A DNA stretch of 64,000 nucleotides. Source: Brachionus rotundiformis. Lineage: Eukaryota; Rotifera; Eurotatoria; Ploima; Brachionidae. Shown in pieces: positions 1 to 10,720 of the stretch (within the stretch, counting starts at the first letter, position 1; every line of letters starts with the position of its first letter). The notes beneath the pieces were generated by a model. That model saw nothing but the letters and a program-made list of their open reading frames with translations, made no database searches and was not told the DNA's origin. The translations under genes were made by a program, and so were the position numbers. Location: positions 1,975,318 to 2,039,317 of the forward strand of contig JAESIW010000137.1 of the NCBI GenBank assembly GCA_016802295.1, given 5' to 3'.

Positions 1-1495
1 TGACTCATAAGATATCTTAATCAAATCTAGTGATCTTGTTAAATTCACAAAATTTTGAACAGATTCTTTTAAAGATTTTATAACAAGCCATCCAAAGCTT
101 TCATTAGAGGCCAATAAGCTTCCAACTGGTTTAAAGAAAACAATTTCTATAATATTGGCATCATTTAGAATAGTTTCAGTGTCTATAGATATAGCGCTTA
201 GGCATATTTTAGATTCAATTAGAAAATTGTGGCTAATGCTGTACCATCTAGGATTAATTGATTTGCTTGCCAAATCAAATTTATCAAGTTGAATGCCAAG
301 TGCTATTTTAGCAGCTTCATGAACTAGATTTACATTAAACGATGAAAGAACCATAGACCATGTTTCAGCTCCGCCAATGCGCTGGTTTATTTCAATAGGC
401 ATTAAATAGTTTTCCATTCCGATTAAGTCTGGCTTGCATCTTGCTTCGAAATGTAAGCAGGCGTTTTGAAAGCCTAGTTTTCTCATCCAATGTGTCAACA
501 AAGTTCGTATTTCAAGTTGTTCTTTCCAAGATAGCTTAATCGACGGACAAATGCCACCTTCAAAAAATTGTTTTGAATATTTTTTGTAATTTAAGTATTT
601 TTTTAATAAAAAAAAGAATAATCTTTATATTACCACGTTCATTAAATGATGGTTCTTTGGCTGGAAAGTTGTCAGAAATTGCTAAAAATTTTACCTCATT
701 ATCTTGAATAAGAATTTCTATGTCAATTTCAATTCCTTTTATTAAATGATCTTGATTAAAAAAGTTAAATTTAAAATATGTTTACTAGCCTTCATAGTAC
801 TCTTCAATTAATAAGTCAAATTTTTGGCCTAAAGTTACACTTTTTTGCAGGCAATCGAAGAATTCAGAATCATTATTACATTTGTAAATAAAGTCTTTCC
901 CAGACCCATTAGGATTTTTAACAATTACTGGAAAATTTATTTCAAATTTTTTAAATAACGATAATGATAAAAAATCTCTATTTTTTTCATATAACTTTAA
1001 ATAGAAGTCGATTTCTTCATAATCGATTAAAAAAAATTTGGTTACATATATACCATTTTGATTACAAAGCTTTCTTAATTCGAATTTATTTTTTACTGCT
1101 TTGGCCAACTCAAATGGAATAGAAGGCAAGTGCAAATAGTTTGCCAGATATGAAGCAACCAGTGTTGAGTAATCATCATATGTAAAAATGGCATTAAATT
1201 TAAAAAAATTTTTTTCTTCATATTCAATTACTTTCATTAATGTATCTTGAATATTGGTCAAATTTTCATGATCGCCTAAAATCCAATCATCAAAATAGTT
1301 TTTAGCCCAGCTCTTTTCTTTGCATAAGCAAACCATTTTTTTAAATTTTAAATCTCCCAGGCTTTTTAAAACATGGTATCGTTTGATAGATCCGCATCCA
1401 ATGATCAAAACCCTCATATCTTTAAAACGATGAAAATTGGTATCGAGTACAGCTTTATTTCGATAAAAATAGACACTATTATTTTCCAAATTCAT
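1..1495 (-). CDS. ATP-grasp domain ligase (partial, 3' end beyond the window)
   Basis: The product looks like an ATP-grasp enzyme, a family that joins a carboxylate to an amine or thiol through an acyl-phosphate. Exons read 1495-790, 735-634 and 557-1 and give 455 residues that are still open at the edge. The N-terminus has a nucleotide-fold motif (VLIIGCGS) after about 25 residues. The ATP-binding part has PVIVKNPNGSG followed by LLIEEYYEG and IEIDIE, the usual lysine strand and acidic patch. Near the end PIEINQRIGG matches the Mg/ATP-binding ExNxR(x)GG segment. Carnosine-synthase-like and D-Ala-ligase-like proteins share this plan, but the substrate cannot be read from the sequence. The first intron appears to be GC-AG (donor AAG|GCTAGT). 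The gene diverges from the next one across 236 bases. Confidence 0.8.
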
Positions 1496-1573
1496 TTAAT
1501 TACTTTCAATCAAAGCTTTTATCTTTTCGATTTATTTCTTTTCTAAAGACCTTTTTTAAAATTATTTTTTTGA

Positions 1574-1708
1574 ATGTTGATATCATTGTTTGAGCAAAAA
1601 CGTGATCTTAAGACAAGAAAAGAAAATCTTGAGAAGATCATTAAAAAAAAAGCATATCTAGGCAACGCATCATCAAAAATACCAATTTTGGAAAATTTAT
1701 CAAACTAA
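1574..1708 (+). CDS. Small 44-codon ORF upstream of the R-SNARE gene
   Basis: This ORF starts with ATG, ends with TAA 23 bases before the next ATG, and encodes a lysine- and leucine-rich 44-residue peptide that looks helical. It lies between two divergent genes, so it could be an upstream ORF in the leader of the R-SNARE transcript. It could equally be chance. The residues after the RKENL stretch loosely recall a Qb-SNARE helix, but the match is too short to rely on. Confidence 0.2.
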   Translation: MLISLFEQKRDLKTRKENLEKIIKKKAYLGNASSKIPILENLSN

Positions 1709-1731
1709 TTATTATTAATTGATTAGACTAA

Positions 1732-2376
1732 ATGAGAAAGAGATCAATAAGCGACCAATGCTTGACGGCTACTGATTTAAGCTTCAATTTCAAACAAAAT
1801 TTTTCCAGATCTAAGTCCGAAGAAAAGTTAAAATTTTGTAAAAATTTCAAAAATAACCAAATTGATAATAAAAAAAAGCATATAATTAGTTTTGTAAGGC
1901 CAACATCAATTTTTAAGATAAAAAAGAATAAAAAAATAGATTATCAAAACTCGTTGAAATATACGACTGTTGACGAAACCAACAGAAATCAGAAAAATCC
2001 ACACAATGCAAAAAAAAAGTCAGTGGTTTTACAGGCCGCTGCTCTTTTACATGTTGATAACTATTCTGAACTTAATGAAAGAATAGAAACTCTTAAGTCA
2101 TCTATGATGCAAAATTTAAACAAAATCTTAGAAAGAGATGTAAGCTTGATGGATCTTGAGCGTAAAGCAGACAACTTGACTTTGGATACACTCAATTTAA
2201 AAATGACTTCCACTAAAGTAAAGAAAATTAAGATGTATAAAAAATTTCGAAAAAAAATTTTATTTTGTTTAATAGGTTTTATTTTCGTGGTTGCTTTTTA
2301 TTCTTGTTTTTTACTAATTATAAATTTGAAAAATTCTGACAAAAATAGTAACAACCAAGCTTTAGATTTATCTTAA
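1732..2376 (+). CDS. Divergent R-SNARE (synaptobrevin/VAMP-like) tail-anchored protein
   Basis: R-SNAREs sit on vesicles and zip with Q-SNAREs to drive membrane fusion. This single-exon 214-residue protein has a SNARE-like helix at about residues 111-170. It contains the block KILERD, whose arginine (about R135) fits the ionic zero layer, followed by LxxLxxKADNL as in VAMP proteins. A basic juxtamembrane stretch precedes one transmembrane segment at about 176-198, and a short polar tail follows. Unlike neuronal VAMPs it has about 110 residues of lysine/serine-rich, low-complexity N-terminus and no longin domain is apparent. The SNARE helix and tail anchor make the call fairly safe. The subtype is not assignable. 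Confidence 0.7.
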   Translation: MRKRSISDQCLTATDLSFNFKQNFSRSKSEEKLKFCKNFKNNQIDNKKKHIISFVRPTSIFKIKKNKKIDYQNSLKYTTVDETNRNQKNPHNAKKKSVVLQAAALLHVDNYSELNERIETLKSSMMQNLNKILERDVSLMDLERKADNLTLDTLNLKMTSTKVKKIKMYKKFRKKILFCLIGFIFVVAFYSCFLLIINLKNSDKNSNNQALDLS

Positions 2377-2475
2377 TAAATCAAAAAATATTCGCTTTAT
2401 TTTTAAAAAATTACAATAAATAAATCAAAAATATTCATTTTTATATGGTAAAATGTAATTGTATGCAAATGGTCT

Positions 2476-3460
2476 TTACATATGAAGCTGTTTTGTTTTA
2501 TCAGTCAATGGCACATACATTACGCCCATTAAACTCTTTGATACAATTTTTCCATTTATTTGTTTGTCTATTTGAATAAACTCTTGATTTCCTCCAGCTG
2601 GTCCTTAGAAATTTCATAATTTAGAAATGGACAAAAGTAAATACAATATACATAAGATATTACCCACTGGTAAAACCATTCTTCCATTAGGAGCTAGCTG
2701 ATCAACCAGCTTAAATTATTTGGATAAATACACAATTTTTTTGGAAAATTATTAAAAAAAACCTCTTTTGGGATTTCAGGTGCTGCAGCCCCTACATGAA
2801 TTGCATCATAAGGTCCATTATTAGTACTACCCTGTCTTCCGTCACCAACTTTTTATTAATAAATCATAAAGAGAAAAAAACAACATAAATAATTACGAAT
2901 TATTTCAATTTTTCTACTAATAAGGGCATTTTCGTTCCAATTTTTGATATTTTGGATTGATTTTCTTACAAGATCATCAATATGCTCGACACCAACAACC
3001 TTTCCTGAATCTCCGACCTTTTTTTTTAAATTTAATTTCATTTTAATTTATATCAGTAAGTACCATTGCTGCCATACAAGCTGTTAAATAACCACTTCCT
3101 GAGCCAACATCCATCACTCTTGCTCCATCAACTAATTTGTCACTTAAAACTTCAAGAGCATAGGCATGCATATGCTAAGATAGAATTTAAATTAAAATTA
3201 ATAAGTCTTGATTTCGATGGAATTACAGGAGCAGATATTGTGACATTGCTACCAATGTATTGTGGTGAATCATCGTAAGGATTCTTGGGTGTAAAATATG
3301 ATCTATCAACTGCAAGCATTGCATTTTTAACCCTCATGTTGGTTATTACCCCATTATCTAGTCAATTTGGTTATTTATTTTATTTTTTTTTATTTTTTTA
3401 CTTACTGTATAGGTTGTTAATAAGTTCGGCGTGAGTTTTTCCTGAAGATCTCCAGGCCAT
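2476..3460 (-). CDS. PCMT1: Protein-L-isoaspartate (D-aspartate) O-methyltransferase
   Basis: PCMT1 uses S-adenosylmethionine to methylate L-isoaspartyl residues in aged proteins, starting their repair in the cytosol. Seven exons (3460-3406, 3357-3227, 3174-3064, 3017-2897, 2848-2763, 2709-2664, 2603-2476) join with consistent phases into 225 residues, close to the usual 227. The start MAWRSSGKTH and the family blocks are all present: ISAPHMHAYALE (substrate side), VMDVGSGSGYLT (SAM motif I), DAIHVGAAAP (motif II) and RMVLPVGPAGGNQ (motif III). The end LMGVMYVPLTDK also fits. The six introns are about 38-60 bases each. Confidence 0.95.
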
Positions 3461-4625
3461 ATTTAAAAATTGTTTAAAATTATAATTTTAAATATCAGAA
3501 TATCAAAATTTATTTTAAAATAAAATTGCTCAACATTCATTAGACAAGTAGGAATTGATAAAAACTTTTTTGCTTTTGTATTAGCTTATTTTCGAAACTA
3601 TATCGTTTATTTTTTGACATGTTTTTCAAGAATCTCAGACAAAATTTAATTACCAGATTAGAAATTTAGAATTTAAATAGGTCAAAATTAAAAAAATATA
3701 TTTATTAGCCAAAAAATCTTAGTCTTGATAAATGTGCCTGTGAGGTAATAAACACGGATTTTTTCCTAATTAAAAATTTTAAACTTCAAATAAACAATTA
3801 AAATTAACAAATAAGCTTCTTTTAAATATATTTATTAAAGTTATTATAGTTTTTATTAAGTATTGTCAACTATTTTTATTATTATTTTTTTAAATTTTTT
3901 TCTATTCATGAAATTTGAGATTTACACCTCGTCTATTGACCATGGTTGATTATATGTTATTTACTAAGTTGTTATTGAAATATTAAAAACTATGGCCAAG
4001 AGTTCTTAATTAGTATTCGAAAAAAATTTTACTAATTTATTAAAGTATTTCAAAGGCCATTTAAATTTTGAAAATTTGATTACTTGCTTCGTGATATTTA
4101 TTTCAAAGCTCGAATTGAGCTGAATAAGGTTAAGTGCAAATACCTAAATTGTTTTAATTGTTTGAAAATACAAATTAAATTCTTGCCTAATTGCTATTTT
4201 GATTTTGGTAGAAATCTAACAACCATATGTACACTTTTATGATATTTTTTAATTTTAATTGAGCTTAAGTTTATTTCTTATTAGCTATAGATATAAGGTC
4301 CTGGATATCTGAGATTATGCTAATTAATTTCCAAAAATAATGACATTTGAGCATGTAACTTTTTATTATGATAATTTATTATTTAATCTATGGTGATTGC
4401 TTGGACATTATTCTAACATCAGTAGAATTTTTTATACAATAAGCATTAATTTTATTTATTCTCAATTTTTTTAAAAAATTTAATTCTTTTTTATGTTATT
4501 TCTGAATGCAAAAAAGTTAAAAAATAAAATATTAAAAACTAAATTTGTTTTATCTAAAAAATTATAGATCGAAAGCTGAATAAAGTAGTGGAATCAATTT
4601 TAATAAATTTTTTATTGTATTTATC
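3461..4625. other. Intergenic, AT-rich, divergent promoter interval
   Basis: The 1.16 kb lies between the start codons of PCMT1 (-) and the coiled-coil gene (+), so both promoters should be here. I see no coding stretch, RNA gene or clear repeat. Confidence 0.5.
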
Positions 4626-6954
4626 ATGAATACAGAAAATTATTCTTGCTTGGTAGAATCGACCGATAGCCTCAAAGCATTGAACAACTCGGAAATAAAA
4701 ATAATTGAAAATAGCTTGGATGAGAAAAATGTGATCTTGGACGCATTTATTCAGAACCATCAAGATGTGGAAGACCAGTCTAAATTTAACAAGACTTTGG
4801 AATCTAATCAAAGCCCACGAGACAAGCAAAAAAATGGCAGAGTAAAGTTCAAAAATGTCATACAATTTAAAAAAGATGTTGTAATAAAAAAACTGCTCAA
4901 AACCATTGATGTAATGAACCAAGAACTAAGTAAGAACTCCACATACAGCAAATATTTAAATTAACTTTAACCAAAAGACAAACGAGACGAATTGATAATG
5001 TCAATGGAAAGAGAAAACTCTATTTTGACCAATAGTGAGTGCAAAAATGTGTCCAAATTACCAAATGTAAGAAAATATTTTTTATAAAAATTGATTAACT
5101 TTTGAACCATAGGCAAATGAACATGCGTACTACATGGTAGAGATTAGCAGACTCAAGCAGGAAATTCTCAATTTTAAAAATGATAATGAAAATCTTAATA
5201 AAAAAATGTAAATTTAAATTAATTTTGATTCTTAAGAAATTGTTGAGCATTCGAAAATTTAAGAGACTTTCTGGAAAAACAACTAGAAGATAAAAAAAAT
5301 GAAAATTCTAATTCAAGTGGTTCGCTTAAAGTGTCCGATTCGAGCTATGTTTCCAATGAAGAGTACATGAAATTGAAAGAGCAAAATGAAGAATTAAATG
5401 ATTTAAATAATGTATTAAAAGTCGAACTAGAAAAATTATCAAAACAAATTGAAGTGATTGAAAGAAGAAAAGTAATTTCTAAACTGATAATAAATTTGTT
5501 GAACAAAATTTATCATTTTTCTAATAAGAGTTTGGAACACGAAATTGGTACCAAATTTGATGAACTTGCCAAACAAAAAGAGCTTCTGGAAGATGAAAAC
5601 AAGCAACTTCAGAATAAGCTTGATGTTTATAGACAAGAAATGAAGTTGTGCTTAGTTCGTTTTGAGGAAGATCTTACCGAGGTATTTTAAAATGATTTGC
5701 ATTTTAATCTAATTGGCAATTAATTTTAAATATTGATGTTAAAAAATTTAATTTTATAAAATAAAATTATCTAATTTTAATGATATTCAATTTTAATACA
5801 GGTAAAACAGCTCCATGAAAAGGAATTCACAGACTTAAGGACAGAATTTGAGACTGAGGAAGTAAAGTCCATTGAAATGATCAAAAGTCTCAGGGAACAA
5901 ATGGATGACGCCAACTTGGTAATTGAAAAACTGGACAGAGAAAGGTTTGACCACAAGTTGTGATTGAATTTACAATCAATTTTACTCTTGTTAATTTAGG
6001 ACTTATCTTGTTGATACCTTGAGGTCAATGGAAGAAGAGAATACGAGAATACTGACCGATTTGGAAAATAGGTTGATGAGCGCGGAGAATTTGCATCAAA
6101 ATTCTGAGAGCGAAAATGCAAAGCTCAAGACGAAAATTGATTCATTATACGAGTTAAATCTTGAACAACAGAAGCAGATACAGAAAATGTTCCAAGACAT
6201 GGAATCAAAGTCCCAATCGAATGAAAAACTTTGCCTAAAAAAAGGCGATGAACTCAAGCGTCTAAGACAGGCTTTGAATTTAAGCCAAGAAAAGCTCAAG
6301 TTTCACCAAATGAAGCACGAAAGCGAATTTGAAGAGCTAAAAAAGAAACACACTGAGGAAATAGATCAATTGAAATTTTCTAATCAGCAAATGACCATAC
6401 GAAATGGAGAGTTATCACGCTCCAATGGTGATATGCGCAAAAAGATACAAAATTTTGAAGCTGATTTAAAAAGCTTAAACGAAAAATACAACCAATTGAA
6501 GCAAAACAATGACTTTTTGGCAAAGCAAAAAAAAGAATTAAAAGAGGAAAACGAACGTGTTAGTTCAGCTCACAAAAAAGACATGGAAAAAATGGAAAAG
6601 TTGGAAAAGATGAAAGAAGAGTACTTAAAAAAGACCGAATCACAGAAAATTTCTCTTGACAAAATGTTCGAGGAAATAGCCAAATTTCAAAAAGAAACTG
6701 AAACATTGATTAAAAGAAATGGAGATCTTGAAATAAGCTTGAAAAATAAAAAAGAATGCTACGAGCTTTATAAAAGAAAATATTTGGAAATAAAAGCTTT
6801 TGCCAGACAGGAATTGTTTCCGAATAATCAAAATATACTAAAGCAGCAGCAGGAAATGGCAAAAATGAGTCAAAATATTCAAAATTTTATCAATGGTTTA
6901 ATCAATGATTTAAATATAAGTGAAAATTTGTCAGATTCTTATGACAAAAATTAA
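4626..6954 (+). CDS. Long coiled-coil protein, unassigned
   Basis: I do not recognise the orthologue. Seven exons (4626-4929, 4978-5066, 5113-5207, 5264-5471, 5529-5681, 5802-5944, 6000-6954) keep phase and give 648 residues. Residues up to about 110 are acidic and low in heptads. From about residue 135 to 600 the protein is almost continuous coiled coil, rich in Glu/Lys/Gln with leucine heptads (for example KLKEQNEELNDLNNVLKVEL). A short tail with FARQELFPNN and a serine-rich end follows. There is no transmembrane segment or catalytic motif. The architecture suits a centrosomal, ciliary or cytoskeletal scaffold, which is only a guess from shape. Confidence 0.8.
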
Positions 6955-7131
6955 AAATTCAACTTTTGTATTTTAAGATGCATTAAATAGTAAATTTTTT
7001 ATTTTCAAATATTGTGAATAAATTTTGTATAAAATAAAATTATAATTTTTTTTAATGTTAAAGTTGATTTTTTTTTGTAAGTCAACAAATTTTATAAAAA
7101 AATTAAAAAGAGATAAATTATAAAATTGTAT

Positions 7132-7828
7132 TACTAGTAGTAGTAGTAGTTCTTGCTGCGACACCTAACATGTAGATTGTCTAAGCCCATCACCGCCAAT
7201 TGGCCGTGTAGAGCTGTCGCAGCCGATTCCTTTGAACTTATCTAAAGCCATTTTAATCTAAAGCAACTTATTCCAATACGGAACTCTATTTGAGAAAAAT
7301 ACATGTCTGGCACTTAATGCAACCGCAAAATCGTTTCTAATTTGAGCTGGGAAATTATCTCTCTGAACTCTAATGCTGTTTCCTCTTAATCCCCCGGCTG
7401 GTTCCTTGTTTTCTGATTTGTTCACCAGGTTTTTTACCAAGCTTACTTTTTCTATTCCATTAACTAATTTGTACATTTCAATCAAGTCCCCTCTCACCCT
7501 TCTTTCACTAGGCTTTGTCAGTCCTAGTTTAGTCATTCTCATTTCATACGGCATGTTTCTTACCGACAAAGGTATTTTTGTTGCACTCTCTTGTACTTTT
7601 TCCAACGCATTCACGTCCATTTTCATACTTGGATTCCAAACCTGCCTTGCGTAGTCTAGGTGTGGTCTCACCATGGATATTTACAATCTTACCAACAGTC
7701 TTTCCTCTCTACTTGTAAACGTTCGCTTTAGCATTCCAAGTACCCTACTCGCTATCCCACAAGCGCTTTTCACTTCGCTGGTCCACTTTAAATCTGATGA
7801 AACCATCACTCTAAGATCAAGATATTAG
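7132..7828 (-). mobile_element. 5'-truncated non-LTR retrotransposon (LINE) tail
   Basis: Reading the minus strand, the segment encodes the C-terminal end of a jockey/CR1-like reverse transcriptase. It has DLRVMVSSDLKW, then VRPHLDYARQVWNP, then GLTKPSERRVRGDLIEMYKL. An in-frame TAA sits just before the VRPH block (LV RL*ISM), and the normal C-terminal continuation after SNRVPYWNKLL is missing. The 3' end carries a short G/C-richer tail and a (CTA)n run at 7133-7150. The element is therefore dead, 5' truncated and nonsense-mutated. A homologous scrap lies near 29.6-30.0 kb. I could not see convincing target-site duplications. Confidence 0.85.
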
Positions 7829-8898
7829 GCATTAGATTTTATAAATTTTGGAAGACTCAAGATAAAATAAAAGAAATACTCAAGTGATTAAACAATTAAT
7901 AGCTTAGTCAATTAAAATTGTAAATTTTTCTTGCTCGAGGATTGGGTTAAAAAGTAGAATTTTTATCAATTCAATGTTTTTTATAAAAGAATTGAGGATT
8001 GGCACATTAAGATTTTTTTATGTTCTCATATTTATGTAGATTTTTATGTAAAATTTAATTCCTAAAAGAAAATAATTTGAATTAAATGAAACTCCTAGTG
8101 AAACAATCTTTCTTGTGTGAAATTCGACTGTTAATGATTTATAATGGCAGACTTGCTTTTATAAATCATTCAAATCACTAGTTTGATTTTAGTTTTTAAT
8201 AAACTTAACTTAATTATATGAAATTGAAATTAAATAAACCAACTAAAGAAAAAAATATCCACAAAAATTAGAGAGATTGATGTTAATTCCCGAAAAAATT
8301 ATTTAATTCATTAATACTGACCTATTGTCAATGTGGCATTAGTAAAATCCAGTATGTGCAAAAAATTAAAAAAGCAGTCAATCTTTTTCAATGTAATTTC
8401 AAAAAAAAAATTGGCTCGAAGATAAAAATTACCCACAAATTGGTTTAAGAAAAGACCAATTATAAAGTTTCCGAATTCCAATAAAAAATGCGCTAAATCA
8501 ACTATGTTAAACTTTATTGTAAGTTTTCTTATTCGGGCTTGATCAAATGAGTTTTATGTACTTTATGCACTTTACTCCATACATTTCAATGGAAAATCTT
8601 TCATTGACAATTGATGATAATACCAGGATATTCCATTTTTCAAATTCAAGATTCGAATTCAATTAAAATATTTTTTTTTTCTACTTAATTATAAATCAAA
8701 AGCAAAAAATTCAATAATTGATATAGTAGTCATCAATCTTATCAAATTTACTTAATTAACTTTTAATAAAAAAAAGATCCTATTTGTTTAGACTCTTTTC
8801 AAAAATTTCACAATTAATTTCATAAAACATTTATTTAAAATCAAAAACAGAAGGTAAATCATATAATTAAAATTTTTTAATACTTGAAAAATAAAATT
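7829..8898. other. Intergenic, no gene seen
   Basis: This is about 1 kb of AT-rich sequence between the LINE scrap and the 3' end of the GPCR gene. It contains homopolymer tracts and short imperfect palindromes only. Part of it is probably the GPCR 3'UTR. Confidence 0.5.
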
Positions 8899-10201
8899 TT
8901 AACTATTTTTATTTGTGATATTTGTTTGTTGAAGAAGTCTCTGATTTCTATTGATTTTGCCCATTTTAATGTTATTTTCATCATTTCCAGTTTTTTGTGT
9001 CTCTTTATTCTTTTTACGTAAGAATAAATTTTTGAAAAACAATAACATTTCATTTCGAAAGCCGGAACTAGTAGCTACATAGAGAAATAAATTAACTGCA
9101 TGGTTGGTGTAATTGATCAGCATAAAAAAGTTGTAAGTAAAAGCAAAATATGGCTTTGACATTTCTTTAACAGGAAAAGTTATGTAAACAGATGCTGGTG
9201 TTTTCAAAACCATAAACCAAAGACACACTGAACCAAGCATTATTGACAAAGCAATTCGCTTTTTTTCCTTTTTTTTCGCTATTTTTCTATTTAAACTAGT
9301 TTTTCTTGAATGAAGCATTATTTTTCGAATAATTAAAATATTCAAAATTAGTAATATTACACAAGGTATTACGATAAATATATACAAATGTAATTTTCCA
9401 TACAAATCTATTCGAAATCTATAATAACTGTAATGCTTTTTTTTGTCAATTGTACAATCACTTAAGTAGCTATTTGACTTGTTTGGCTGATCAATTTTTT
9501 CATAAAAATATAAAAATGGTAAATTCCAAACTGATACCACAAGAGTTATGAAGAAAACTATGATAAAAACGCTTCTCAATGAATTGTTTTTTTGGTTCGC
9601 ATGGCTGATTTTTTTACATAGAATAGATCGACTAAAAATTATTGTAAATCTGTTAAATGTCACTGCAACTAGGATATAGCTTGATATTTGCATAAGTGTA
9701 TAGGTAAAAAATATCTTAAAAAAAATGAAATTAATTAAATAAATTTACTTTCGAATTTTGATTTAAATTTACATGTAATTTGCAAAATATTTGTGAAGTA
9801 TTGCGGATGTCAATGTGCCAAAATTGATTTATGAACTGTCTGAGCAAGCCGGTATATAAAACCAAAGAGTCGAATATTGCCAATATACTTAAATATACCA
9901 CTGTTGAGCTTTTTTTATTTTTTCTTAAAAGAATCAAAATACACAATGGGTTGCCAACAGCACCAATTACCAAAAGAACTGGTGAAAAAATAGTAGTCAT
10001 CAAATTTCCCAAATTTTCATAAAACATAACTAATTCTTCTCTATTTAATGAATTATTTTCAGTCAAATTCGAATCTAAATTGTTGTAGGTCGAGTTTGTA
10101 AAGTGTTCCATTTTTACTAAATTTTCTTCATAAGAATTGACTTTGGTTGATAAGACATTTAACAGTACCAAGACCGGAAACCAATTTTTTAAAAAAATCA
10201 T
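8899..10201 (-). CDS. Orphan rhodopsin-like (class A) G protein-coupled receptor
   Basis: Two exons (10201-9773 and 9714-8899) join in phase 0 into a 414-residue seven-helix protein. A hydrophobic leader (MIFLKNWFPVLVLLNVLS) may be a signal peptide, followed by several N-glycosylation sequons. Helix 1 has GAVGNP, helix 2 LAIFDS, and the extracellular cysteine pair is FCKLH (start of helix 3) and SDCTID (loop 2). Helix 3 ends NRF where DRY is usual, helix 6 has CLWFMVLKTP, and helix 7 has NLFLY in place of NPxxY. A basic tail follows helix 8. The layout resembles invertebrate neuropeptide-receptor-like orphans of the FMRFamide-receptor group. The ligand cannot be inferred. Confidence 0.88.
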
Positions 10202-10344
10202 TTTTGATTTGAATTCATTCCAAAAATTGTATATCTTAAGAAAAGATAAATTTACGATTATTTACTTCTGATTTTTTTTATTGAACTTAATTTAATTCTA
10301 AAACATCCTTAGTCAAAAGGATGAAGGAAGAATTTTATTTCGTT
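10181..10344. repeat. Duplicated GPCR 5' flank, copy A (functional side)
   Basis: This segment spans the GPCR start codon (10201) and about 140 bases upstream. It is recognisably repeated at 10531-10720. Shared blocks include the start-codon region, a stretch ending in a TTATTTACT-type run, and the AAGGATGAA(A/G)GAA segment ending in TTTCGTT. Confidence 0.75.
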
Positions 10345-10530
10345 CCAAAATGCCTGGCTAAAAAGCCCAATTTAAGCTTTAAACAAATGTTTTTTTTTAT
10401 TTCCAACGAGAATAAAACGCTTTTTAAAATGCTAAATTTACAAAATTAGAAAAAGATATAATGATTAAAATTAACAGTTTGATTTAGTATTAACAGTTGT
10501 AAATATTAAAATATTTTTAAAAATTAGATA

Positions 10531-10720
10531 CAATTTGTTAAATAAATCATTTTTAGATTTCAATCCATTTCAAAAATTGTAAAATGTAAAAATAATCTCA
10601 CAAAATTATATCTAAAGAATAGAAAAATTTACAATTATTTACTCCTAATTTTTTATCGAACTTTATTTAAATTCTAAAACTTACTTAATCATAAGGATGA
10701 AAGAAAAATTAGATTTCGTT
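10531..10720 (-). pseudogene. Decayed duplicate of the GPCR 5' end, copy B
   Basis: On the minus strand this copy retains an ATG at 10550 in the same context as the intact receptor. It reads MIYLTNCI then stops, against MIFLKNWF in the real gene. The upstream flank aligns along its length with one insertion of about 26 bases. The rest of the receptor reading frame is not recognisable below 10524. It looks like a tandem duplication of the gene or its 5' part, of which only the leader survives. Confidence 0.65.

Noticed and set aside
7100..7870. Target-site duplication around the first LINE scrap
   Set aside because: Only short ATAAATT-type matches are present, which are common in this background. 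No convincing direct repeat of 8 or more bases lies at both ends.
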